64,000 nucleotides of DNA from Cricetomys ansorgei (lineage: Eukaryota > Chordata > Mammalia > Rodentia > Nesomyidae), in the NCBI GenBank assembly GCA_026225945.1, contig JAMJFZ010003581.1, positions 5,145,001 to 5,209,000 on the forward strand. The letters run 5' to 3'. Below the pieces are notes generated by a model. The model was not told the DNA's origin, ran no database searches, and saw nothing but the letters and a program-made list of their open reading frames with translations. Numbering within the stretch: the stretch's first letter is position 1; every line of letters starts with the position of its first letter. Below, piece after piece: positions 34,736-47,290 of the stretch. The translations under genes were made by a program, and so were the position numbers.

Positions 34736-37700
34736 CAATGCATATATCTATGTTTATAAAGCCTATTTTCATGAAAGTTAATAATAATGAAATTAATAAT
34801 TGGTATAGTTTCTGTTTTTCTCAATATTTTTCCAACTTTTCATCATTTTGTCTGTCTCCTTTTCCCCCTTAATTCTGCACATCTTTTGGTCAAGGATGTG
34901 ATGTAGTTTACAAAACTATAAAATAATCTTGGAATTATTCATGGTTTAGGGAAAGTCATGACTTAGGAACAGAAAAGTATACTGTGATAGTTTACTTTTA
35001 AAATTTTTATTTGGTTGCAAAATATGAAGAAAACACTCCTAAATACAATTTATAAATTACTGTACATGGTAAAATAAAAGCAGTCACCTTATGTTCAAAG
35101 AGGAATTAACATTTCATTCCCATTCATCTCATTTTTCTGTGACTTATAGTCCTCTTTGCCAAGTGATATGCCTTACCTCTCTCATCATCAAAAAGGCTTT
35201 TTATTTCACTCTCTTATTTTGTTCTATAAGAATGATTTTATTTGGACACTCAGTAAGAACATGTTTTAGTACCTCTAACTTGCACACATTTTGACCATTG
35301 GAACATTCTCTCTAGTATAATACATGGAATTTCAAATTTCACGTGATTCTAACTATTTTCTCTATTCCTGGTTCAGGTCCACCTCATGTTGGAGTCACAT
35401 ATTGGCCATTATTTCCTTGCCAAATAAAGACTGGAATTTAAACCCTTCTGTCACTAGATTTTGGAGAAGGAATAAAAAAGACAGAAAGAAATATGCCCTG
35501 CAGGAAATGAAGTCAACAAACTGCTGTCTGTATCCAGTAATGCTTTTGAGACTTGAGTCCCTCTCTTCTGAAGTAGTTCTCTTGAACTGAGTGGAAGTGA
35601 CTTCTATCAGCCACTTCTAACCTGGAAAGTCATTTGGGAACTTCCCCAGGCCCAGGTTTTAATATTTCCTATTGCTCATGTCTCTCTGTGGTTTTCTGCA
35701 GTCAGAAGCCATCACACATTGCCTTTCTTTCTAGGTGGCTAATAATGTGAAACTTTCAAACATTTTGATCTGGTCTTGTTGAACAGTTCCAAATGTACAG
35801 TGTAGCTATGGCTCTGCTTCATTGAAGCAGAAGGGCTAGCTTTTCATTTGAACGCTGAAGTTGTACTATAATACAGATTCTGAAAGTAGCAGAATTAGTC
35901 TTTGAGTCCAAAGCTGTGTTTTGTTTTCAGTTTCTGAGAAGATTTTCCTGTGGTTTTTTTTTTTTTCTCATGAGATAATTTGACTTCGTTTTTGTTTAAA
36001 TTGTTCTCTGAATAAGATATCATTAATTTAGAGTCAAATCAAGCTCTCTTTGATTTTGTTTTGTCTCTTCTGTAAAAGTCATTGACATTCAGACAATACA
36101 GAAATTCACACTATTCTGAATTTCATCTCTAAAAGTTTTATTTCCCTAGTCATGATGAAAAAGCATGATCTTGTGATCCTTTAGATTTGTCCTCTTCTAT
36201 ATCTCTGTCATTTGATCTGAATGAGTACAAGTTGGGGTGACTCCTGATATCCTACTTGAGGTTTGCTTTCATGTCTGGGGCTGTATATGATGATGGCTCT
36301 ATTAATATAAAATCAGTTGTAGCTACATATGAATAAGATCAAATTTCTCACTACATTGTACAGTATTTTTATGGCTTCTTTAAAAACATTTTTTATATAA
36401 CAATTGGCCAGCCAAATCATATAGTGAAAATTTAAATCACAACTCCTCAGTTCTAATTTTGTTTCTAGTATCTGCTTTTTCAAAAAGAATAGAGCAAAAT
36501 CCTTGTTTCTGGTGTGTGCACTTGTGGTTGAGTCCACTCCTACTCCTAGACTCTAAATTTGGTGACTCACCAAATATTAAGTTATTTGTCTGCCTGTCTT
36601 TCAAGTTCATTGATTGCTTTGCATTTCCATTGTCATTCTACTGTTTATAATATTATTATTATACCACCTTCTAGTCCAAATGACCCCAATATGGTCATTC
36701 TTTTACTTTCTAGCTAATCTTCTACACTAATGTGAGACATTTAAAAATAATTAAACATATTTTCTGTGTCAAAAGTCTCCATTTACCTTCCCTTTTCATT
36801 AGAGCAAAGCTTAGCTACTCACATTGACCATGAGATGATATGAGCCAATGATATGCCATTTGATCTCTTACCCAACCTGTCATGACACATATTCCACCTG
36901 TACTCTCCCATCTTCCTTCTCTTTTGTCTTCTTTTCTTTTTTAAAAGTATTTCTCTACACTACTATTTGTTATAAACCATGCAAGTTCATATGTACTCAT
37001 GCAATACATGCTTATCTACTGTGCTAGTAAGGTTACCTTTGTGTATCATACTCAGGAAAGGCTTCTGTACTTCAAATATCTTTGATCTTCCTACCAGTGA
37101 TAGAAATTGCTTCCTAGAACTTTCATTCCAATCATTGTCTTAAATGTGCTCCTAACGGATTTCAAGGACATAAGTCATGTTCACCTAACTCATTACTAAT
37201 AGGTCAAACATATAAGCAATGCTCAACACAGAGTTGATATCTAAATATATATGTTAAAAATCACAGATTTTATAAAAAGTATACTGCAAAGCTCATAGCC
37301 TGGACTAAGCAAAGTAGTAAACAAGCAAGTAAATCAAACCAGTATAGTCCTTGATCTAGTTCCATGCTAGAGGACTATGTAAATGCTTCCACTTGAGAAT
37401 TTGAAGTTCTTTTTATTCCAGGTGACTGGTGGCGCTTTGAGAAAAATACAAGCATATTGTAGCATATTATCTATAAAAGACAACTGTTCGCCTTACATCA
37501 CAGTATTTGATAGATACTATTATTGTGCTTATTTTATTTATTACTACCTATTACTCTATCTACCCAGCTAGAGAAATGGAGAAGAAAGAGGAGGAGAGGA
37601 ATATAGTATTTATAGATGGATCTACTTCTTGGGTAGCAGAAAAAAAAACATGTAGTTTATTGTTTATATTCTTGGTTTTTTACATACTATAACTCATGTA

Positions 37701-38085
37701 ATTTTATAATCATAAAATACCATTTCAGTAATGAAGTACTACAATCTAAACACTGATAAACACATATATTTATTGACTCAACTGCTATGTATTAAATATG
37801 TTAGGTACTAGTGCAGGCTTAATTTGCTTTTTTATTTTGAATTGGAAATTTTGTAACATTTATCCCCAAAGGAGTCCTGGGGACAACATAAAGAATTGAA
37901 ATATCTATTTTTTTTTCTCATGCTTTTATGAACTGGGGAAAAAAATCAGAATTTGGTGTACTGACATGAATTATAATAGAAGCTTGGCAATATTATATGT
38001 CAGAGAGTATGATCCTGAGAGTCATTGAAACCATCCCAATGGTTTCTTAGGGCTTTTTGTTTTGTTTTGTGGATTTTTTTGTATA
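34736..38085. other. Unassigned sequence, 3.3 kb
   Basis: The longest stretch without a recognised repeat. It is AT-rich, with a T12 run near 35955. Open frames are all under 90 codons and look random. It may hold old unrecognised repeats or unique DNA. Confidence 0.4.
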
Positions 38086-38089
38086 TGTA

Positions 38090-38268
38090 TGTTATTAAAA
38101 GTAAGGGTGTGCATATACATATGTACATGCAACAACATTTAGTGAAGAAAGAGCTATGAATTAGAAAGAAAGCAGCGAGGGGCATATGGGAGTGTTTGAA
38201 GGGAGGAAAGAGGAGGGAGAAATATTCTAATTATATAATTACAATATCAAAAATAAAATCTATAAATA
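38090..38268 (+). mobile_element. Rodent L1 (Lx-like) 3' UTR end, sense
   Basis: 'gcatatacatatgtacatgc', 'gagctatgaattagaaagaa', 'catatgggagtgtttgaagg', 'gaggaaagaggagggagaaa' and a terminal 'caatatcaaaaataaaat' match the end of the same L1 tail type seen near 6.9 kb. Confidence 0.72.
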
Positions 38269-38444
38269 AGTATATGCTTAGAAGTTTACAATAGAACTGC
38301 AATATATTGCAGTAATTATTTGATAGTCATTGTCTGTGTTTAGAGAGCAATTTAATTCACAGGGTCAGAATAGACTTTCCTATAGAGCTAGAAAGTGGGT
38401 CTTCCATAGTAAAACTTTAAACAGAAGATCACCAAATGTAAAAT

Positions 38445-38612
38445 ATTTTTGTAAATATATATGTGAGTGCATATTCCATGGTGCACTTATGGGGGTCAGG
38501 GGATCGCTTCCAAAGACTGTTCTCTCTTTCCATGATGTGTGTCCTATGGGTGGACCTCAGGTTGTCAGACTTGGTGGCAAGCACCAGTGAGACATCTCTG
38601 TGGCCCTGTTGT
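38445..38612 (-). mobile_element. B4/B3-type SINE, antisense
   Basis: 'tgagtgcatattccatggtg', 'ctctctttccatgatgtgtg', 'ggacctcaggttgtcagact', 'tggtggcaagcaccagtgag' and 'acatctctgtggccctg' are the reverse of a B4/ID-headed SINE. Confidence 0.72.
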
Positions 38613-39544
38613 TAAATTTTAATGCTACTCAAAATGGAAGGGTAACATTCAAATTATAATAAAAAGTACTATCCAGATTGATGTCCTTCACCACTAATCA
38701 CAAAGATATTTGTATCCACTAAAAATTCAGAGCCTGAGTTCCAAGTACATTTATGTGAGCTTTGCTGTATGGAATTTATCTCCAATGAAGAAAAAAGCAT
38801 GGTATATGCCAAACTTGAATAAACACCTACATTGCATATAACAATCATGTCTTCTAGGGAATAAAAGGAATTCTTTTTTTTTTTTTTATTCATGTGTTCT
38901 ATTTGGATACAACTCCTTGAAATTTCCTTAGATGCATCAACTGAATTCTTCCTGCCTTTAATTTAAATTATATTCACATATGAAAATCTATGACTTTGCC
39001 ATTTTTGTTCGTATTCTCCCCAGGTAATAGTATTCAGATATGATTATTATAAAGTAACTTTTATCAGTGTGAGTCTTGCAGTACATTGATCTTTCCTGTT
39101 CTCAGTGATGTGATGCTCATGTCTTGGTAGGATAGTCTGTCTCAGTTCTTGGATTAATCATTTAGTTTTATGATTGGCTTAGTACTGACATAGGGATAAC
39201 ATAACTGGCTCATCACAACCCTTTAGATCTGCATTTCCTGTGAGGGGATACCCTCCATATATTCCTGGAAGCATTGGAAAACAGACATTCACCCTCTTTC
39301 TCTGTGATCAAGAACAGGTAGCCTGTGGTCCTAGAGATTCTTGACTATTATTTCTTACCTGCCAAGAGGTACAAAGTGTAGTGAAAGGAGTAAAAGTGAA
39401 GAGGTGAAAATAAAGGAAGTGTTTAGTAATATTACTGAGCTTCACGAAAGTTCTCTAGAGTACAACCCAACCTCAGGGAACACAATTGCAGGACCATTTA
39501 ACTTTTTAATTCTGAAAGTTATTTTACTTTTATGGATGCCCATG
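38613..39544. other. Unassigned sequence
   Basis: No recognisable element. There is a T15 run at 38873. Confidence 0.45.
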
Positions 39545-39545
39545 T

Positions 39546-39716
39546 AGCTGTTTCTCTGTATGTGTTTGTGTATATGTGTGCACATGTGTGAAGGTCAGAT
39601 GAGTGCAACAAATCCCCTGGATCTTGGGCATATGTGAGCTGCCTTATGTATATATTTGGAACCATATTTGGGAGGAATAAGAACTCTGAGTTGCTGAGCT
39701 ATCTCTTCAGTCCCTA
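39546..39716 (-). mobile_element. B3/B2-family SINE, antisense
   Basis: 'gtgtgcacatgtgtgaaggt', 'cccctggatcttgggca' and a terminal 'ttgctgagctatctcttcag' are the reverse of a B3 SINE, moderately diverged. Confidence 0.75.
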
Positions 39717-40154
39717 ACTTGCATTTTACTAGGTGGCTTTCTTAGCATCACCTGCTGTTTCCATTAACAATAAAATCAATTATAGGACAACAATTGGTCC
39801 TTTAATTTTGATATTCTGAAATTTTATTTGGCTAAGTTGCACACACATTATTTACCTGAAAAAATATAGAGTATAAATAAATAGAATCCTAACCAGATTA
39901 GTATATACAGTATATTAATAGACACAATATTACCAAAAATGGAGGGGCATCAAATAGTGCACAGACTGAAAAGTTTCCAAATAGCGATCCACAGTTTAGG
40001 TCGTTTAATCAATTAATCTGGAGAAATGATATTTCTACTACCAATATATTCTGCAACTTGTATTAAACAAAACTGGTTTCAAACTTGCATCATGACCAAC
40101 TCCACTCTTCAGTAAAGAAGAAACAACAGCAAAAAAATAAGAATGACTAGTGTA
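39717..40154. other. Unassigned AT-rich sequence
   Basis: No recognisable element. Confidence 0.45.
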
Positions 40155-40328
40155 GGGGCTGGAGAGACGGCCCAGTGGTTGAAAATGCTTGCTGCTGCTG
40201 CAGAGGACCTGAATTCAATCACCCGTGTTTTGTGGCTCACAGCTTCCTATAAATCCTTTTGGTTTCTGCAAGAGCTGAAATGCACATCACAGACACACAT
40301 ACTTAAATACATAAATAAAATAAAATGT
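40155..40328 (+). mobile_element. B2 SINE, sense
   Basis: The head 'ggggctggagagacggccca' is followed by 'gcagaggacctgaattcaat', 'ttttgtggctcacagcttcc' and a tail 'taaatacataaataaaataa'. It faces the antisense B3 that follows it. Confidence 0.92.
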
Positions 40329-40394
40329 TTAAGAAACGGATAGTGTAAATGCTCCTTCAGACAAAGTATAATTTCTAGGTATCTTCTAAAATAT

Positions 40395-40610
40395 ATCAAA
40401 CTTTATTTTTATTTTATGTGCCTGAGCATTTTCCTACATGTATGTCTGTGCATTATGTGTGTACCTGTTGCCTGCAGAGACAAGAAGAGAATATTAGATG
40501 CCCTAGAATTGGAGTTTCAGATGGTTGTGACATGCCATGGAGGAGGTAGCAACCGAACCTAGGTCCTAGGTACGTGAACTTAACTTCTGAGCCATCTCTT
40601 TATTTCTGAT
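40395..40610 (-). mobile_element. B3 SINE, antisense
   Basis: 'tttatgtgcctgagcatttt', 'tgcctgcagagacaagaaga', 'gaattggagtttcagatggt', 'accgaacctaggtcctaggt' and 'cttctgagccatctctttat' are the reverse of a near full-length B3. It sits tail to tail with the B2 at 40155. Confidence 0.88.
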
Positions 40611-40965
40611 CGACAGTTTAAAAGAAGATATTAGGAAAAATGCTTGGAAGGGGGTAATGACACTAAAAGCACGCTCACCTGGAGCTTTCTCACTCTGCGT
40701 GAGCCGAGGTACACAGCCAGGTAACCCACCTAACAGTGAGGGCTACTAGACTGAAAAGATAAACCTAAGTCTAGTCATGTCATCCTAATCCATTTTTATT
40801 CACAGTGTAAAATAAAAAGGGATTTTTTTTTTAGTATCAAACACTTACTGTCAATAGTGAAGCTGCAAAAACTTATTTATTATTTCCTGTGCCACCTCTC
40901 ATTATAATATTTAGGGAATAGAGTATTAATCAGCACCATGTATTTATATTCCTCTTGCATGAAGG
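40611..40965. other. Unassigned sequence
   Basis: No recognisable element. Confidence 0.45.
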
Positions 40966-40967
40966 GT

Positions 40968-41082
40968 AATTGTGTGTATATATTTGCAACTGTGTAAGTA
41001 TGTATGTGTGTATACATGTATATGTATATGAGTGTCTATATACCTGTGTGTGCCTGTGTGTATGTGCATGTTTGTACGTATG

Positions 41083-41114
<32 letters not shown>

Positions 41115-41622
41115 CATACATATATACATTTACATGTATATATGCATGTGTATATATATGTATATATATATATGTGTGCATGGGCCTTTGTTTGTATGTG
41201 CATGGGTATGGGTATGGGTATGTGTATGCCTATGTCTGTTTTTTGCTTGCATGTGTATGCACACTTGTAATTGGTGTATGTATGCCTGTCTTTGCTTGTA
41301 CATGTGAATGTATGTGCATACATGTGTGTATGTATGTTTATGTTTGTATAGGCATTTGCATGCATGTGTGTTTAGGTATGTGCATATATGTGTGTATAGG
41401 TGTGTGCATGTACATATGTATATATGTGTGTATATGTGTATGTATGTGTTTGAATATGTGTGTATTTGGATTTTTGTATGTGTATGCATGTATGGATATG
41501 TTTATATGTATATGTATGTGAGTCTGTATGTGTATGAATATGTAAGTATGTGTATACATATGTACATTGTGTGTGTGTATGCATGGATATATATGTCTGT
41601 GCATTTTGTAGCTAGGTAGATA
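40968..41622. repeat. 650-bp TG/TATG/TA-rich alternating purine-pyrimidine tract
   Basis: Nearly the whole stretch is irregular TG, TATG, TA and CATG units, including a (TA)12 core near 41085-41107. Open frames in all six frames across it are low-complexity Tyr/Cys/Val/Ile or His/Thr/Ile strings and are not genes. Confidence 0.95.
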
Positions 41623-42870
41623 GGTATATATAAATTTGGATAAATTTGGTACTAAATGTATTAAATAAATTTCTTTGATTATTTCTCATTTCATATGATC
41701 TGCTAAAAATGTCTTGCAGGTAATTGTGAAATTATAGGTGATGGTGATTATTTGGAAATACAGGTAAAAAGGACTTATGTTCTATGATAATCATAAAATT
41801 ATATGAATTGGTCTATTTAGAATGGATTAGAAGTAAGAAAGTTCAGGAACATTTTTTTTTCTATGCATCTTTATTAATTGCCATGGATGTTTGAGTATCT
41901 TTCTTTCAACTTAATCTCTTCTATAAATTCCTCTGAAAACAAAAAGCCTGAACAGAAAACCAATAAATATCTGCGAGCACTAACGAGAACCATATCAAGC
42001 ATTAATCAGAAAGAGCACTTCTTAGTCTTATCTGAAATGGCAGGTTTTGTTTCTTAATATAAATAGAAAGTACAGCATATGTGACATTTTAGCTCCTGAG
42101 AGCATTTTTTCTAAGTACTAAGCAGTTATTCAAATTAAACGGCCATTCTTAAAGTTATTTTTAAAATGTGATTTGAAAAAAAACAGTTAAAATACTAGAA
42201 TCGTCTCTATATTGTGAATAGGTGAAATTCTTCACATTATTTTTATATGAGATGGAATTGTGGATGAAAAGTGACATCATTGAAAAAACACATGGATCAT
42301 TTGGAAGTTTATATTCCGTTTCAATCAGAGTCTGGATGATAATAGGAAAATGAGAACATTATTAAGTGTTTACTTTTTTTTTGCTAGATATGCCAGGTAT
42401 TTTTATAAATATTTAAATGAAATATTAAATGATATTCAATAAGTATAATTTGTATTTGACTTTGAAAGGCTTTCAGTCTAGTAGAATGAGACATCGCAGG
42501 GCAGAAACAAATAGAGGTGGTTCTGGGAACTCCATAACAACCATGAAACTTCTCATTAGAAAGATGGCTCGTCACTAGTCTTAAAAGTAAAATGGGACTG
42601 TTTTCCAGGCCTATGAGGTGGAACAAGTCAGAGGAATGAAAAAATTAGCTTAAGAAAAAAATAGTGAATGGAGAAACAGAATTAAAGCCCTGCATTCATA
42701 CTTCTTGCTCCTGTGACTCTGCGATTGCTTTTCTTCAGCTGGGAATGAGAATAAATTTGCATGCCTGTATATGGTTGCTAAATATGTATCTACCAATGGA
42801 TCTTGTGTTTTATTTCATGTTACCAAAATCAGTTTATAAGGGATGCCTGTTAATACATACGTAGATCAGG
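41623..42870. other. Unassigned AT-rich sequence
   Basis: No recognisable element. Confidence 0.45.
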
Positions 42871-42872
42871 CG

Positions 42873-43388
42873 GGTTGATTGAGAATGGCTCTTATAGGCT
42901 CCGTTTTTCTCGAATACTCTATCCCCATGTATTGGGACTGTTTGGGAAGGATTGGGAGATGTAGTCTTGTTGGAGGACATGTGTTACTGGGAGTGGACTT
43001 TGAGGTTTCAACAGCTCATACCTGGCCCAGTCTCCTCTCCCTCTCCCCCCTTTCTCTCCCCTCTCCCTCCTCCTCTTCCCTCTTCTTTTCCCTCTCCCTC
43101 TCCCATTTTCTCCCCCTTCCACCTCATCCCTCTCCCTCCTCCTCTTCCCCTCCCTCTCTGCTTCCCTCCCCCTTCCTTCCTTTCTCCCTCTCTATGCCTG
43201 TTGCCTGTGAATCAGGATATAAAGCTCTCAGCTATTACCCTAGCACCAAGCCTGTCTGCTTCCTGCCATTGATGCTCAGGGACTAACCCTCTAAAGCTGT
43301 AAGCAAGCCCCCAATTAAATGTTTTCTTTTATAAAAGTTGCTTTGGTCATAGAGTCTCTTCATAGCAGTAGAACAGTGACTAAGACAA
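42873..43388 (+). mobile_element. LTR-like rodent repeat, sense, with expanded pyrimidine tract
   Basis: 'attgagaatggctcttatag', 'gggactgtttgggaaggatt', 'gagtggactttgaggtttca', 'tgcctgtgaatcaggatata', 'gtaagcaagcccccaattaa' and 'cagtgactaagaca' follow the order of a common murid LTR-like repeat. The same family lies reversed at 62757-63118. Its usual CT-rich middle is expanded here to about 165 bp. Plus and minus open frames across the tract are low-complexity artefacts. Confidence 0.7.
43028..43193. repeat. Polypyrimidine (CT/CCT)-rich tract
   Basis: About 165 bp almost entirely C and T on the plus strand, inside the LTR-like repeat. Confidence 0.95.
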
Positions 43389-44078
43389 TGTAAGAAAGGG
43401 TCAAAAGAAAATATATAAAGTACAAATTCAAGTTAGTGAAGGAAGGGTAGCATTGTGGAAGCCACAGCCCAGAGCCCTTGTGAACCAGAAAGAACGCTGA
43501 GGGAGTGATGAGGTACCACATGTTATGGTGGAGTCACATAAAATGAGACCAGAAACCCTTTGGGAAATTATAAAATCTCAGGAGATATAACTGAGTTTCA
43601 TACTTTTAGAGTACATGAAGTTGGAGAAGAGGGCTGATTGAGGATACATTTTTCCTAAAATCATATTTTACAAAAATAGTGATGTATGTTGGGGTGTAGA
43701 GCTATTGGTTTGTTGCCCCTCATTTTGTACATTGAAAAGAAATGACAACAGATATGGAACTGTGAGAATGAGCCAAACGAAGGAGTAGGAAGACTTTGAA
43801 ATCAGAAAAATCAGAAAAAGACAAATTGCAATTTAGATCTTGTGTGGCTAACAGTACACAAACTAGTAAACGTCTGGATGTTGATGTGGAAAAGTCATTC
43901 TAAGAGAAAGGAGAATGTGGAAAACATTTAAGAAAAATATAATATTAAAGCCTGTCCTTTGTTCATCTGAATAACCACGTAATTTCATATAATACATGTG
44001 AAAGGAAGTCATGAATTAAATTTATCTTCACCTTTTGATCAAATTAGACCACAAAATAAAAAGTAAATAAAACGTAAA

Positions 44079-44079
<1 letters not shown>
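43389..44079. other. Unassigned sequence
   Basis: No recognisable element. Confidence 0.45.
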
Positions 44080-44120
<41 letters not shown>

Positions 44121-44124
44121 ACAC
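44080..44124. repeat. (CA)n microsatellite
   Basis: About 44 bp of CA with one CT interruption, leading directly into an AT palindrome. Confidence 0.97.
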
Positions 44125-44164
44125 ATATATATATACATATAATATATTATATGTATATATATAT
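44125..44164. repeat. Perfect 40-bp AT-rich palindrome
   Basis: Two 20-base arms with no spacer, centred between 44144 and 44145 ('aata|tatt'). The first mismatch comes at arm position 21, where the CA repeat begins on the left. It could extrude as a cruciform. Confidence 0.93.
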
Positions 44165-44811
44165 ACATATATATAATATGAAATCAGATAAAATATAATT
44201 ATAATTTATGAGTCCACAAATTGTAATTTAAATTCACTACTATATAAAATAGGTTTATATTTTATAAGGCAGGCTCTCCTCCTCTCTCTTTACATTCAAA
44301 TTCATCCATCATTTGCTAAGCATGATAAAAAAAATGTTCCAGTGAAGTAATTCTCTATCTTGGCAAAAGCTGAAACTGCAAATCAGTACAACGCAAACCT
44401 GATCTGTTCTGTTCACAGTGTCACTGCCACTTCAAGGTTCTTTGGAATGCCATATGGATCGGTTGTGGCTTGGATGGAGTTTACAAATAAAGATGAGCAA
44501 AGATGTAGGGGAGTTTCTGCAAAGGCAAATTAAGTTGGATACAGTGTCAAGAAAACAATACACAGCATTATTTTCAAAAAGGAACTAAGATTTGTTGCAT
44601 TTGAGGAAATAAATTCTCAGATTACCTTCCGTAGCATAAATAAAACAGCTCACATCTTTGTATTTCAAATCTCTCACTTATTTATGTATGTTCACCATAA
44701 TAAATTAAGCATTGAAATTAATCATTTTTCAATGTTAATGTTTTTTAGTGATCCCTCATGGATTTTATCTAAAGACAGGAATGATTCATTCTATTCTTTT
44801 CTAATGTAAAG
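44165..44811. other. Unassigned AT-rich sequence
   Basis: No recognisable element. Confidence 0.45.
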
Positions 44812-44812
44812 G

Positions 44813-44985
44813 AATTGGAGAGATGGCTCAGTGGCAAGAGCACCAGATGGCAATTCACAACTGTCTATAACTTCAGTTCCAGGGTATCTGTCACCCTTGT
44901 TTCACCTTTGAGGACATCAGGCACACACATGGTACACAGACATACAGCAGAGATAATAAAAATACAAATTAAAAATTAAAAAGTG
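44813..44985 (+). mobile_element. B2/B3 SINE, sense
   Basis: 'attggagagatggctcagtg' (head), 'aattcacaactgtctataac', 'gttccagggtatctgtcacc', 'catggtacacagacatacag' and an A-rich tail. A short internal deletion removes the usual 'gctgctcttccagagg' block. Confidence 0.9.
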
Positions 44986-47190
44986 CTGAGAGAGTAATGT
45001 GATAATTGACAAGTCTAGATTTTTGTTTAACAGTAGATTATTTAAGTCAAGTAAATTGAGTGTTTTCAAACAAAATTTAATTTATACACAGAAAAAAGAT
45101 ATTTAAAGGGACTTAAGAAATGTTCATCACAAAGTAAGCCTATAGGAAGCTCAAGTGCAGGCACAGAACAATGGATCACCTAGACATAATTTATGTAAAT
45201 GCACACTATTGAGAGTATCATACTACAGAATACACATTTGATCAATGTGTAATTTTAATAATAAACTCATTCCTGTATTTCATCCATATAAAGTAAAGGA
45301 TGAATGCACATAAAGATCTTTTAATTGGCATTTGTTTATATGTTTTGGTATTATAAGATACTGATTAACCACTGTGACAAATTGGTGGTTATTAGGTGAT
45401 TATCAACATTGATAATATTTTAATGAATACATCAGTTCCTAATCATAAGAATTTTTAATTTACAGGTACATACTGACTCTCTTACTTAGTGAAAGTCCCC
45501 GAAACAATCATATTTAAAAATTGCAGAGCTAGAGGCTAGAGGGGTAAAGTTGTGCCCCCATGTCATTACAGAGTTAGGGGTCAATTTGGTTTTTGATATC
45601 AAGATGTTACACACTTCTACAGACAACAATTTTTGGCTTGTTTACTATTTTTGGCTTCATCACATTCAGTTATCAGAAAAATGCCTAAAAACAAGCATCA
45701 ATACAAAACTAATTTTGTACTTTAATAATTTGAGGACTTAAATGTCTTACTAACTTAAACAGTACGTTTATGTGAAAATTTGTAGACCTGTCCAATATCT
45801 AGGTGATGTCTAACCTCTGTAAAAGTTTGGGGTGCTGGCTATTTCTACATTCATCATCTTCCATTAGTTGTGCTTCTATTTCATGGATTTCAGAATTTCT
45901 AAAACATTGTGTAGAACTTAAATGCAGAACCCAATCCGTTCTCTCCTACAGTTCATACTAAGACTACACTTAAGATTTCGGTAAGGTGTCTTAACTGAGA
46001 ATTTCAGGGGATCATTCCTTAGATATATAAAAGGCAAGAAGTAAATGATTGATGTAAATGACAATTCCCTGTTGTCTCTTCCTATGCATTTATTTTATTT
46101 GGGAATAGTACAGTACAGTAATCATTCTTTAGTTAGACCACAAACTTAAGGTATGATTCTGAGTGCACAAAACTCACTAAAAAGTTGATAAATTTCATCA
46201 GCATTGATTAATCTCTAATAAATATGTGTAGAATTCATCCTATTTGAGACAAGTATGCAAATTGTAGCACAGTCTAAATATTATTCAACATATTGTACTT
46301 AAAATTTTAGTTCCCCTATATTGTGTGTGAAGTCTTTCAAGGGTAAGGGATTATGGATGGAGAGACTGGTGTAATGTCGCTACAAACTAACGAATGGTGG
46401 CATCCTCCAGAAACTAGAAATGGCAACAGATGGATCCTCTCCTGGAATCTATGAATATGTCGTGACTGACACCTTGGCTTTGCCCCAGTGGTACTGATGT
46501 ACTTCTGCCTCCAAGACTGTATTACAATGACTTTTTGTTCTTTAAAGCTCAGGTTTATAGTAGTAACTGTTCATAGTCATCCCAGAAAACCAGTGTCTCT
46601 TTCTTCTACACAAATATAATTATATGGAAATCAAAATCCAGGAGGCCACCATTACATGACTTTTGAATAGCATTCCCATGTTCACTGTAGAAATATCTAA
46701 ACAAGAATTCTGATTTTAGAATGTTTTCTTTACAGTAATTGTAAAATGAAAAATAATTCATTTTAGATATTCATAGATAAATGCATGAATCCCTGAAAAG
46801 TGAAATGAACAATAGAGGGAATTTCTTACTTCTACCTTTGAGATCAACTATGTTAATTCTGATCATCTGAGTTATTCTTGTGATTCCACAACAAGAGAAA
46901 TTGGGCATTTCTTGGGCATTTGGAATTATTTTTCAATTGCTCATGCAGTATTGGTTTAATTACATTGTCTGTGGTCAAATATTTTCCAAATTTTGTAAAA
47001 AGTAAATTCTTAGTAACAGGCCTCCTAAGGTAGTTCATGTGTTTAGAAAGGTTTTATACAATAAAAAAAGCTCATATACCTCTTGCATATTATTATAGTT
47101 CAAGGTGTGTGAAACATCAAATTAAGAGTTTCATTCTATTATTTGCTATATGCAAGTATAGGTTGATTTTTTTTGTGGTTTGGGAATAAA
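44986..47190. other. Unassigned AT-rich sequence, 2.2 kb
   Basis: No recognisable repeat or gene. Confidence 0.45.
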
Positions 47191-47192
47191 GT

Positions 47193-47290
47193 TAGGCTTA
47201 CAATATAGCTACATGGTAGAGTGCTTGCTTACCTAGTAAACATGAGGCTTTTGTTCTAATCCTTAGTCTTTCTCAAAACTAAAAAAAGTG
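47193..47290 (+). mobile_element. ID-like SINE (or ID part of a B4), sense
   Basis: 'tagctacatggtagagtgct', 'tgcttacctagtaaacatga' and 'ttctaatccttagtcttt' parallel the BC1/ID tRNA-Ala-derived head, followed by an A-rich tail. It is too diverged to be a young rat-type ID. Confidence 0.62.

Noticed and set aside
40930..41619. Many open frames (70-183 codons) in all six frames
   Set aside because: They are produced by the TG/TA-rich low-complexity tract.
42879..43286. 135-codon Ser/Pro/Leu-rich plus frame and Arg/Gly/Glu-rich minus frame
   Set aside because: Created by the polypyrimidine tract inside an LTR-like repeat.
45360..45400. Small inverted repeat 'aaccac...gtggtt'
   Set aside because: Six-base arms in AT-rich DNA are expected by chance. 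No flanking context suggests a function.
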